Shown here: piece after piece, positions 1-6,327 of the stretch
Position numbering within the stretch: position 1 is the stretch's first letter
Layout of the letters: every line of letters begins with the position of its first letter
Source: Spirochaetota bacterium
GTDB taxonomy: Bacteria; Spirochaetota; Spirochaetia; Treponematales; Treponemataceae
Length of the DNA: 6,612 nucleotides
NCBI GenBank assembly: GCA_022704725.1
Contig: JAKJFV010000092.1
Location: 1-6,612 of the forward strand
Direction: 5' to 3'
Notes under the pieces: generated by a model
Told to the model about the DNA's origin: nothing
Database searches by the model: none
The model's input: only the letters and a program-made list of their open reading frames with translations
Made by a program: the position numbers and the translations under genes

Positions 1-293
1 ACTAGCAGTCTATTTTTTTCTGTGTCGCCGCCCGATTCCTGTGCTGCTGAGGATTCCTGAATACTGCTGCTTCTAAGCGGCTCTTTTGGTGCAGAAGGCA
101 TTTCTGTTTTTGCAGCTCCGCTGCTTAGGGTGCCGTCAGAAAAAACCTGTTTAAAATCCCAATCCTGCAGTGCTTTTAAAAGCATTTGACTTACAGGAAT
201 AGCACTATTAAGCAGTAAAAATGTCTTGTCCAACACGACATCAGAGGTGAAATAGGTGTTTTCTTTTAATTCTGCGACATTGAACGAATTCAT
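1..293 (-). CDS. N-terminal fragment of a probable HD-GYP-type signalling phosphohydrolase (cut by left edge)
   Basis: The frame opens with ATG at 293 and stays open for 97 codons to the window edge, so only the N-terminus is visible. AGGAG at 299-303 lies 5 bases before the ATG and supports this start. Residues 1-54 look like a small folded domain: it begins MNSFNVAELKENTYFTSDVV and continues through LLLNSAIPVSQMLLKALQDWDFKQVFSDG. I associate this pattern with the N-terminal domain of treponemal HD-GYP (cyclic-di-GMP phosphodiesterase) proteins, but the catalytic HD and GYP motifs would lie outside the window, so the function is inference. Residues 55-92 form a Ser/Ala/Glu-rich, probably disordered linker, as expected between a sensor-like domain and a catalytic one. 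There is no signal peptide, so the protein should be cytoplasmic. It lies beyond the terminator of the upstream operon and probably has its own promoter. Confidence 0.5.
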   Translation of the reverse strand, partial: MNSFNVAELKENTYFTSDVVLDKTFLLLNSAIPVSQMLLKALQDWDFKQVFSDGTLSSGAAKTEMPSAPKEPLRSSSIQESSAAQESGGDTEKNRLL

Positions 294-345
294 TGCGTCT
301 CCTCTTTTTCAATATCGGAATAATATGTCTAAGACCTTAATTATT

Positions 346-354
346 ATTGTAACA
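346..354 (-). promoter_or_regulatory. Candidate extended -10 promoter for the gene starting at 293
   Basis: On the minus strand TGT precedes TACAAT, giving an extended -10 element (TGnTACAAT) at 354-346. Transcription would start near 339 and leave a leader of about 46 bases before the ATG at 293. The expected -35 position (about 374-369) reads ATGTAT, a poor match, so this relies on the extended -10 alone. Its position just past a terminator on the same strand makes a promoter here likely, but the exact site is uncertain. Confidence 0.35.
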
Positions 355-385
355 CAGAACATAGTTGGATACATGATGAGAATTT

Positions 386-426
386 AAATAAAAAAAAGCT
401 GAAAAACCTCACACAGTTTTTCAGCT
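386..426 (-). terminator. Rho-independent terminator of the lepB-PBP-MAF operon
   Basis: The 11-base arms 416-426 and 397-407 are perfectly complementary (AGCTGAAAAAC / GTTTTTCAGCT) around an 8-base loop (408-415). Read on the minus strand the stem is followed directly by a run of Us with a single A, complementary to the A-rich 386-396. The U-tract shows that it acts on the minus strand. It lies 110 bases past the stop codon of the MAF-like gene and before the next minus-strand start at 293, so it closes the three-gene operon. There is no T-tract after the stem on the plus strand. Confidence 0.85.
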
Positions 427-429
427 CAA

Positions 430-486
430 TTATACTGCCTGCTCAGCCGTCTGGATGTCGAACCCGGCCGAACATATTGCCGTCAT
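430..486 (-). other. Tiny open frame (18 codons) between operon end and terminator, doubtful gene
   Basis: ATG at 486-484 opens a frame that reads MTAICSAGFDIQTAEQAV and stops with TAA at 432-430, four bases before the terminator stem. The frame is open 10 further codons upstream (to 516) without another ATG. No Shine-Dalgarno sequence lies at a usual distance; the closest AGG is about 20 bases upstream. The stretch looks richer in G+C than the flanking intergenic DNA. It could be a decayed gene end, a real micropeptide, or the body of a small RNA or 3' UTR ending at the terminator. I do not recognise the peptide. Confidence 0.2.
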
Positions 487-535
487 AATATAATTATCGG
501 TGAACCTGTGTTTTTCTTAAGGGGAAATTATTTTT

Positions 536-2365
536 TTATTCACTATATTTGGTTAAGAGGTCTTGAAGAAGTTTTAATCCATTTAAAAGTTCAGAATAAA
601 TTATTTTTGACTGCTGAACAGAAGCTAAAAATGTTTTTTCGCTGTCTTTTCCAAGACCGGCTTTATCAAACAGTGTATCCAGCTTCCTTTTACCGGGGAA
701 TACAAGGGAGATTGTTTCTTTTATATCTGAAGATTGAATAGACTGATCGATTATCCGCAATTTTTGTAGAAGTTCATGTTGTTTATCAATTTCGAATAGT
801 ATTTTTGATGCCTGTGAACAAATTTGAATGCCTTCATGAACTTGAAGTCCTGCTTCATGAACGCTTTTTAATAGATTTCTAAAAATGTTATTGGGGTTTT
901 CATTTTTTCGGCCGGTAAAAAAAGGAAATTCTTTTTTGCTTTTATAAGATGCTGTAAGAAATAAATCAAGCGGATAATAGCTTATGCCCGGAATTTTCAT
1001 GCTTTTCTTTGTTACCGAGAAAGTCTTTACATCAGTATTCGATGCGCATTTACTTTCAAACCACCAGGCATAAAGCTTCATGCGCGAATCTGTTTGTACA
1101 ATTTTGTCTTCATAATTGCGCTCAAATTTTGAAGGGGCGGAAAATAGGGATTGAATGCTGTTTGATTCTGCACTCGTTATACGGCTTGAATTTCTAATTG
1201 CCTTTTCCTCAAAGGTGCTGCCTTTTACATGAGTCTTTTTATCAGGGTATGATAAATCGAGTCCTGCAAAAAAAATCTGTGTACAGCCGAGCCATTGAGC
1301 AAAATCCCATGCAGTTGTCGCTACAGAACCCCCTGCAGACAGTTTTCCGTATTCACCCCTGTATTTTTCTATATACCTGCCGAACGGATACAGAGATGAA
1401 CACAAAAGTATTTGTCTGCATTCAAAACGAAAGACAGACGGGTAGGCTGCAATCTCTGTTATAAGAGTGCTTTTCAAGGCCCGTAATCCTTCTATATGCC
1501 GGGCATTCCAATACTGTGGATCAACGAGAATAATAAAATCGGGCTCAACCCCTGCGCTAAGGCATGAGCGCAAGGCTGTGTCGACGCAGATAAGAACTGA
1601 TTTTTCTTGAATCTGTTTTAAGTATGGAAGAACTTCACTCAGAGTAGGACCGGCAGCTAAAATAAACGCATTTTCCCCGGAGCAGAAGTTTTTTATGCAT
1701 TGAATGGTATTAAGTTTGTCAATGAATCGTGCATTTTTTATACTGTTTTTAAGCCACAGTTTTCCGAACCGTTCCAGTGTATTATCATTAATCTCTTTTT
1801 TCTGCTTATTCCGCTCAATAAGTTCCTGCAAAGCTGAAAAATACTGTTGTGCATGCATGGTAAAATGCGGCTGCTGCATGAAGCAGCAGTTTTGCAGTCC
1901 AATCTGCTCGAGGACACCGATGCAGTCATGCAGTTCTGCAGAAAAAAGGCATATTAAAGATGAATGACTAAACAGCGGCGTAAAATCAAGGTGCTGAAAG
2001 GCCCAAAGAACACGGTTAATATCGGGCTCTACGAGAATAAGTGTTTTTTGAGGATAGTTACACGCGTATGCAATTGGACCGTAGCCTAATCCGAAACCGG
2101 AAAAAACAACAGCTTCTAAATCTTGTATATCCTTTGTCTGTATCGATTTTAAGGCCTCTGATTCCGGATTATAGAGAGAATGAAGAAGTATTCCGTTTTC
2201 TGTTGCCGTTGGTTTTCCCGATCGGGAGGCTGTAGTAAGGCAGTTATCATACTCAACAGGTGTTTCGCTGCTGCTGTAATATAGAATTGATTTCTCATGA
2301 GCAGCGTAGAGGTGAGGAAGTCTGAGCTTAAAATTTTCTATATTTTTACTGAAGATGGAGTTCAA
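536..2365 (-). CDS. MAF-family (DUF115/MptE-like) protein, probable flagellin glycosyltransferase
   Basis: A 609-residue cytoplasmic protein with no signal peptide or membrane segment. The N-terminal part has a glycine-rich GFGLGYG (90-96) and LVEPD (111-115), as MAF proteins do. The DUF115/MptE-like core runs from about 230 to 385: ILAAGPTLSE (235-244), the GVEPDFIILVDPQ stretch (272-284), GGSVATTAWDFAQWLGC (345-361) and AGLDLSYPDKKTH (367-379). The C-terminal 120 residues look helical. Known for the family: Maf proteins transfer nonulosonic acids (pseudaminic or legionaminic type) to flagellin Ser/Thr in the cytoplasm before export, while archaeal MptE is a pterin pyrophosphokinase. The long MAF architecture and spirochaete context favour glycosylation, an inference; no sugar-synthesis or flagellin gene is in view. 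The start codon is TTG (2365-2363), with GGAGA (2379-2375) 9 bases upstream; the next in-frame ATG is codon 163, within the conserved part. It overlaps the PBP gene by 20 bases and is last in the operon. Confidence 0.8.
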   Translation of the reverse strand: MNSIFSKNIENFKLRLPHLYAAHEKSILYYSSSETPVEYDNCLTTASRSGKPTATENGILLHSLYNPESEALKSIQTKDIQDLEAVVFSGFGLGYGPIAYACNYPQKTLILVEPDINRVLWAFQHLDFTPLFSHSSLICLFSAELHDCIGVLEQIGLQNCCFMQQPHFTMHAQQYFSALQELIERNKQKKEINDNTLERFGKLWLKNSIKNARFIDKLNTIQCIKNFCSGENAFILAAGPTLSEVLPYLKQIQEKSVLICVDTALRSCLSAGVEPDFIILVDPQYWNARHIEGLRALKSTLITEIAAYPSVFRFECRQILLCSSLYPFGRYIEKYRGEYGKLSAGGSVATTAWDFAQWLGCTQIFFAGLDLSYPDKKTHVKGSTFEEKAIRNSSRITSAESNSIQSLFSAPSKFERNYEDKIVQTDSRMKLYAWWFESKCASNTDVKTFSVTKKSMKIPGISYYPLDLFLTASYKSKKEFPFFTGRKNENPNNIFRNLLKSVHEAGLQVHEGIQICSQASKILFEIDKQHELLQKLRIIDQSIQSSDIKETISLVFPGKRKLDTLFDKAGLGKDSEKTFLASVQQSKIIYSELLNGLKLLQDLLTKYSE

Positions 2366-4214
2366 TGAGCATATTCTCCGTTACAGGCGTTCCCGGCTCC
2401 GGACTCTGTGCATACACCCAGCCGTCTCCATTAATAATAATCCGTAAATCGTTCCGGTCCAGAAGCGGTATGAGAAGCCGTTTAGGTGTTCCGGTAAAAT
2501 TAGGAACAGTAGTGCCTATAACGGGGGCAGTACCGGAAGTTATCGCAATTTTTCCCGTATGGGCAATTGAAGAGGCTCCCGAACGTGCCAGTCCCAGGTG
2601 ATCAATAATAACATCCGCTGCATCTGCTATAACCGGTGCTACAATACGACCCGCATAAGTTTCACCCTGTGCTTTTGAAATAACAATGTATAGAATTATT
2701 TGCGGATCCTCAATGGGAAAAACTGCCAGGCAGTTCGACAAAAAGTCTGTCGTACTGTAGCCGCCTTTTTCTTTATCGCTCATTTGAGCCGTCCCTGTTT
2801 TTACACCAATTGAAACATCCCCCAGCGCAGCTCTGCTTCCTGTTCCCGACTGGGCAGTAGTCTGCATACAGCTTAATATGTAGCGGGCCGTTGAGCCTGA
2901 TAGTATTTGTTCTTTATATACCGGAGTATGCTGATACGTTAAGGTCCCGTCGCTTGAAGCAATTTGAGAAATAAAGGAAAGCTTTAGCGGAATTCCATTA
3001 TTTGCTAATGCTGTTCCCGCCTGAACCATCTGCAGGGCAGATACACTTATTTCCTGCCCGATGGAAATGGTGGGTTTGGAGCGGGCTGACCAAAGTCTGT
3101 CGTCAGGATTCCGCACTGAACCCGGGTTTTCATAGGGAAGCTCAACTCCGGTCTTTGTTGTAAATCCGAAAGCCTTGATCATAGACAAAAAGGTATTGGT
3201 GTCAATTTTTTCACTCATCTGAGCCAGTGCATCATTGCACGAATACTGCAGGGCTTCCCGTGCTGTTATCCAGCCGTGGTGATCAAGACAGGTTATAACA
3301 ACTTTTTCTCCGTTGGTTGAACGTATTTCATGTTTGCCGTCGCAGAGGTATAGATCAGACTGTTTGACTGCACCCGTTTCTATAAAGGATGCAACAGAGA
3401 AAACTTTAAATACAGAGCCCGGCTCATAGGCGAAGGTAGAAGGCAAATCTCTTTTTTCCGCTTCAAGTGCTGAAGAATAGGTATTGAGGTTTGCTGCCGG
3501 CAGGCTTATGTAGGAAAGAATTTCCCCTTTTTTTGCATGGGCTGCAATGAGCATTAAACTTTCAGCCTGGGTTGACTCCATAGTGGAACGGGCTATCTGT
3601 TCGAGTTTGTACTGAAGATTTGCATCAATTGTTACGTAAATATCTTTACCCTGATTATCGGAAGATAACGGATCATAGTCTGGAGAAAGAACGCTCTGCA
3701 TAGAATACTCAATACCCGATAATCCAACCCCGTCATCACCCATAAAACCGATAACCTGGGAGGCCAGCATATTTTCCGGATATATTCTTCCCTGTATTCT
3801 GTCAAGTCTTAATCCTGATAACCTGTTTTTAGCAATTTCATCAGCAATGGATTCATACACATCCTGTTCAATTTTCTTTTTTAAATACACAAAATCTGAA
3901 GACGCTTTTGTAATCTGCCTTACAATCTCTTCTTCTGTTTTATCAAGGTAGGGTGAAAGTATTTCTGCGGTTTTTTGGGGATCCTCCACGGATGAAGGCG
4001 TTGCAGCCAGATGATAAAAATTTGCCTTTACGGCAAGGGTTTTTCCGTTTCTGTCTAAAATACTGCCTCTAAGAACTTCTTTATGCTGTTCAGTCTTTAC
4101 TGCCGCCGGAAGAAATGCCAGTTTGGCATAGGAAAAAAGTATATAAAAGAGTACGGCTGCAATAATAGTAATAAAGACTGCAAATCTTTTTTTTGAAAAA
4201 TTGTTTATCTGCAT
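2346..4214 (-). CDS. Class B penicillin-binding protein (peptidoglycan transpeptidase) with C-terminal PASTA domain
   Basis: A 622-residue FtsI/PBP2-type D,D-transpeptidase that cross-links peptidoglycan in the periplasm and is the target of beta-lactams. Visible parts in order: short basic cytoplasmic tail; one membrane segment (about 11-33); the class B signature RGSILDRNG (49-57) opening the pedestal/dimerisation domain; GLSGIE (164-169); transpeptidase domain with the catalytic SxxK as SVFK (Ser267, Lys270), SxN as SCN (325-327) and KTGTA (472-476); GQEISVSALQM (386-396) is the usual conserved helix. Residues about 560-622 form a single PASTA domain, which in other proteins senses or binds peptidoglycan. 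There is no N-terminal transglycosylase domain, so glycan synthesis must come from a SEDS partner (FtsW/RodA), not present here. AGGA and AAAGG 8 and 4 bases before the ATG support the start. It overlaps lepB by 10 bases. Whether it serves division (FtsI) or another process cannot be told from sequence; no division genes adjoin it. Confidence 0.92.
   Translation of the reverse strand: MQINNFSKKRFAVFITIIAAVLFYILFSYAKLAFLPAAVKTEQHKEVLRGSILDRNGKTLAVKANFYHLAATPSSVEDPQKTAEILSPYLDKTEEEIVRQITKASSDFVYLKKKIEQDVYESIADEIAKNRLSGLRLDRIQGRIYPENMLASQVIGFMGDDGVGLSGIEYSMQSVLSPDYDPLSSDNQGKDIYVTIDANLQYKLEQIARSTMESTQAESLMLIAAHAKKGEILSYISLPAANLNTYSSALEAEKRDLPSTFAYEPGSVFKVFSVASFIETGAVKQSDLYLCDGKHEIRSTNGEKVVITCLDHHGWITAREALQYSCNDALAQMSEKIDTNTFLSMIKAFGFTTKTGVELPYENPGSVRNPDDRLWSARSKPTISIGQEISVSALQMVQAGTALANNGIPLKLSFISQIASSDGTLTYQHTPVYKEQILSGSTARYILSCMQTTAQSGTGSRAALGDVSIGVKTGTAQMSDKEKGGYSTTDFLSNCLAVFPIEDPQIILYIVISKAQGETYAGRIVAPVIADAADVIIDHLGLARSGASSIAHTGKIAITSGTAPVIGTTVPNFTGTPKRLLIPLLDRNDLRIIINGDGWVYAQSPEPGTPVTENMLIELHLQ
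2375..2379 (-). promoter_or_regulatory. Ribosome binding site that decides the TTG start of the MAF-like gene
   Basis: GGAGA on the minus strand lies inside the last codons of the PBP gene, 9 bases before the TTG at 2365. A nearby ATG (2373-2371) is in the PBP frame (the M of its C-terminal MLIELHLQ) and cannot start the MAF frame. Termination of the PBP at 2346 beside this site suggests translational coupling. Confidence 0.5.
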
Positions 4215-4729
4215 GCTGCCTTTCCTGGTACTTGAGAAGCGAAAACAAAACCATAATCCCTTGAATCAACAGATTCGACGTAATTATCGCCCACAGCAAA
4301 AATGTATCCCGGCGGTATTTTAGGAGCATTTTTTAAACGCTGATACTGCTTTTCGTTCAGCGGAATAGTTCTTGCTGTATTGTTATCTATTACAACATAA
4401 TAACCGTTATTTGAATAAAATGATAGAGCTTCGTTTTCAACTCCGACGCAGCGTTTTATGACTATTTTGCTGTCATGAAGATAGTAAACAACATCATGTA
4501 CCTGAGGACCTGCCCACCGGACAAAAAAATTTGAAGTAAAAGGAATTACGATACCGTATGAAAGTTTATTCAGTATGATAAACTGACCGTCATGCAGCAC
4601 TGGTTCCATCGAGGGCCCTGAAATAAATACTGCATCAAAGACAAAAAGTTTGAATATGAGACCAATAATTACTCCTGCAGCAATACTGATAACGGGATTT
4701 CTATTTTTTTTTTCTGTAGTTTCTTTCAT
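4205..4729 (-). CDS. lepB: Signal peptidase I
   Basis: A 174-residue membrane serine peptidase that removes signal peptides from exported proteins on the periplasmic side. It shows a basic N-terminus, one membrane anchor (about 13-35), box B SGPSMEPVLHDGQ with nucleophile Ser40, box D VIKRCVG with the general base Lys92, and box E GDNYVESVDSRDYG (147-160), so the Ser-Lys dyad is complete. It is short, in the size range of single-anchor Gram-positive-type enzymes and well below E. coli LepB, and ends soon after box E. ATG at 4729 is the only sensible start, since the next Met (41) is beside the catalytic Ser; no Shine-Dalgarno is visible, and the likely promoter lies so close that the mRNA may be almost leaderless. 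Codons 6-9 contain a run of ten A. It is first in the operon and overlaps the PBP gene by ten bases. It should be an active general or paralogous signal peptidase. Confidence 0.93.
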   Translation of the reverse strand: MKETTEKKNRNPVISIAAGVIIGLIFKLFVFDAVFISGPSMEPVLHDGQFIILNKLSYGIVIPFTSNFFVRWAGPQVHDVVYYLHDSKIVIKRCVGVENEALSFYSNNGYYVVIDNNTARTIPLNEKQYQRLKNAPKIPPGYIFAVGDNYVESVDSRDYGFVFASQVPGKAACR

Positions 4730-4740
4730 ACGCAGTAATT

Positions 4741-4769
4741 ATTCTAATAAGTTATAAAAATTATGTCGA
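4741..4769 (-). promoter_or_regulatory. Candidate sigma-70 promoter of the lepB-PBP-MAF operon
   Basis: On the minus strand TCGACA (4769-4764; 5 of 6 to TTGACA) is separated by exactly 17 bases from TAGAAT (4746-4741; 5 of 6 to TATAAT). The expected transcription start, about 7 bases further on, is near 4734, only about 5 bases before the lepB ATG (4729). This fits the absence of a ribosome binding site there. Good element match and spacing, but not proven. Confidence 0.55.
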
Positions 4770-4778
4770 TACAAAGGT

Positions 4779-5950
4779 ATGCAAATTATCAGTTATCTTG
4801 ACAGAAATATAACAACATCCGCGTTTAAAAAAGAAGCAAGCCTTGATATGCTTCTTAAGAATCAGAATTTTTCACGGGCTAAAGTGAAAAATTTTAAACT
4901 AGAAACCCAGGCAACAGCTGCAAGCTTCTTTGAAGAGGCGGTATTTTGCTTCTCGGCCTTAGTATCGTATATAACAAAGCGGAAAACACAGGCGCTTTGT
5001 TGTGCCGTACTTTTACTGCTCATAATTACCGTTCCGTCTATTATCAGCAGTATTCCGCAAAGAATGTTCCCCGCATCCCTTTCGGCTGTTCCATCGGTAG
5101 AAATGGACCTTCTAAATACAGCAATGGCTTCATTTGTTTTTAAGGAATCATCTGATGCCTTTGACACTGAAGGCAATATAGCCAGCCGGAAGGATGAACC
5201 GGCAGGGACAATTCCTGCTGTAGTAGAGTACACTTCGTATACTGTAAAAGCAGGGGAAAATATCAGTTCGATTGCTAAAAAATTCGGTTTGTCAAATATT
5301 TCTACCCTCATTGCGGTTAACAATATTTCAAATGTACGGCTTCTTCGCTCGGGGCAGAAAATAATTATTCCCTCACTTGACGGTATGATTCATACAGTTA
5401 AAAAAGGAGACAGCCTCGCAGTGATTGCCCAGAAGTACAGCATTTCTGTTGAATCGCTGCTGGATGTAAATGATCTTTCCTCAAGCATTATACAGGTTGG
5501 CGATAAGCTTTTTATTCCCGGCGCCCGGCTTAATTCAGATGAGCTTAAACAGGCTCTCGGCGAATTATTTATGAGTCCTCTGTCAGTCTCTTGGAGGCTG
5601 TCTTCTGCCTACGGATACCGCAATGATCCGTTTACCGGCGTCCGCAGTTTTCATACCGGTATAGATATGGTAGCTCCGCAGGGGACCGCAATAAAGGCAT
5701 CTATGGCAGGCAGGGTAGCCGCAGCGGGTATACACAGGTTTATGGAAACTATGTCATCATATCTCATACAAACGGGTATCAGACACTGTATGCTCATTTG
5801 CATACTATTTCCGTAAAGGCAGGCCAATCGGTAAGTCAGGGTGCAAAGGTTGGTCTTCTTGGAAATACCGGGTATTCCACAGGGGCGCACCTCCATTTTT
5901 CTGTATACAAAAACGGTGCTTTGGTTAACCCTCTGACGATTTTAAAATAA
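4779..5950 (+). pseudogene. Membrane-anchored LysM-M23 peptidase, reading frame broken near 5727-5732
   Basis: Envelope peptidoglycan endopeptidase of the LysM plus M23 (lysostaphin/NlpD-EnvC-like) type. The first frame (4779-5816, 345 residues) has a cytoplasmic N-terminus of about 70 residues, one membrane segment (about 71-92), a linker, LysM 1 (about 153-198), LysM 2 (about 204-247) and the start of the M23 domain, with the zinc motif HTGID (His292, Asp296). After VAAAG (313-317) the sequence stops looking like M23 and ends at 5816. The frame starting at 5729 (TAT) continues the family perfectly: YTQVYGNYVIISHTNGY, then LYAHLH, GNTGYSTGAHLHFSVY with the HxH motif, ending TAA at 5950. One lost base at the GGG/T (5726-5729), or a -1 shift after the Gly codon, joins them into about 391 residues. 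The short product lacks the HxH and should be inactive. It could be a true mutation, an assembly error, or less likely recoding. The ATG at 4779 has AAGG only one base upstream, a poor ribosome site, but a TAA at 4755 excludes earlier starts. Confidence 0.85.
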
Positions 5951-5987
5951 AGCATTGTGGTTAAGACCCTGACGATATTAAAATAAA
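5923..5987 (+). repeat. Imperfect direct repeat of the peptidase gene's last codons and stop (36-base period)
   Basis: Bases 5923-5951 and 5959-5987 match at 25 of 29 positions with no gap. The first copy contains the final codons VNPLTILK and TAA of the M23 peptidase. The second, exactly 36 bases (12 codons) on, sits after the stop and still reads VKTLTILK-stop in the same frame. Both end in TTAAAATAAA. It looks like a local duplication of the gene tail followed by a few substitutions. Confidence 0.8.
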
Positions 5988-6017
5988 TTGGAACACTTAT
6001 CGATACTAAGCAGTAAG

Positions 6018-6046
6018 TGGACTTTTCAGTATATGCATTGTATAAT
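6018..6046 (+). promoter_or_regulatory. Candidate promoter for the zinc-ribbon gene and its downstream partner
   Basis: A perfect TATAAT (6041-6046) lies 17 bases after TGGACT (6018-6023; 4 of 6 to TTGACA). Transcription would begin near 6053 and leave a leader of about 35 bases before the ATG at 6088. The rest of the gap from 5951 to 6087 holds the second repeat copy and a weak hairpin only. Confidence 0.55.
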
Positions 6047-6087
6047 TACGGTGCTTTTCAATAGCAGGTTTCATAATCAGGAGCACT

Positions 6088-6327
6088 ATGCAGCAGGTTT
6101 CTATATGCAGGTTTTGCGGAAAAACAATTGACACTCAATTTCTCTATTGTCCCTGGTGCGGAGAACTGCTTCATGAAAGCGCTCATTTGGCAGAAATAGT
6201 GAACAGGGTGTTTAATACTGTTGAAGAAAAAGAAACCGGCAAAAGAATTGAGAAAATTGGGCAGTCGCTTGATATTCTGGAAAAAGAAATAACATCGGTA
6301 ATTCATACTATGGAGTCAAAAAAATGA
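6088..6327 (+). CDS. Small zinc-ribbon protein with C-terminal helix
   Basis: A 79-residue cytoplasmic protein of unknown function. Residues 7-24 hold two CxxC knuckles, CRFC (Cys7, Cys10) and CPWCG (Cys21, Cys24), spaced by 10 residues: a compact zinc ribbon. From about 30 to 76 the sequence is charged and heptad-like (IVNRVFNTVEEKETGKRIEK, then IGQSLDILEKEITSVIHTME), probably one long helix or coiled coil that could make a dimer. Such ribbons often mediate protein or nucleic acid contacts, but nothing here shows which. AGGAG (6079-6083) lies 4 bases before the ATG, a strong start. Its stop overlaps the next start as ATGA (6324-6327), so the two are coupled and may work together. Homologues, if any, may be confined to treponemes (inference). 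Antisense to it, an 82-codon frame is a shadow. Confidence 0.85.
   Translation: MQQVSICRFCGKTIDTQFLYCPWCGELLHESAHLAEIVNRVFNTVEEKETGKRIEKIGQSLDILEKEITSVIHTMESKK

Noticed and set aside
440..480. tRNA-like GGTTCGAC motif on the minus strand
   Set aside because: It resembles a T-arm only; no acceptor, D or anticodon stem can be built around it.
1871..1889. Perfect 7-bp inverted repeat (CTGCTGC, 5-base loop, GCAGCAG)
   Set aside because: It lies in the conserved coding part of the MAF gene and follows from Cys, Met and Gln codons; there is no U-tract, so a regulatory role is not supported.
508..2235. Several plus-strand open frames of 62-88 codons (508-741, 1009-1197, 1198-1464, 1704-1967, 2041-2235) and a minus-strand frame at 1738-1929
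   Set aside because: All lie inside the MAF-like gene in other frames, have low-complexity or Cys/Ser-rich translations and no ribosome sites; they are shadows of a clearly conserved protein.
4862..5323. Antisense 153-codon open frame opposite the peptidase gene
   Set aside because: It mirrors the LysM coding region, has no ribosome site and no recognisable domain, while the plus frame has clear LysM repeats.
5720..5735. Programmed -1 frameshift site in the peptidase gene
   Set aside because: GCGGGTA lacks the X XXY YYZ slippery form and I saw no strong upstream Shine-Dalgarno stimulator; kept only as a remote alternative to mutation or sequence error.
5994..6026. Hairpin CACTTA/TAAGTG with a following ACTTTT as terminator of the peptidase gene
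   Set aside because: Only 6 bp with a 14-base loop and a broken T-tract, and it overlaps the -35 region of the next promoter; too weak to call.
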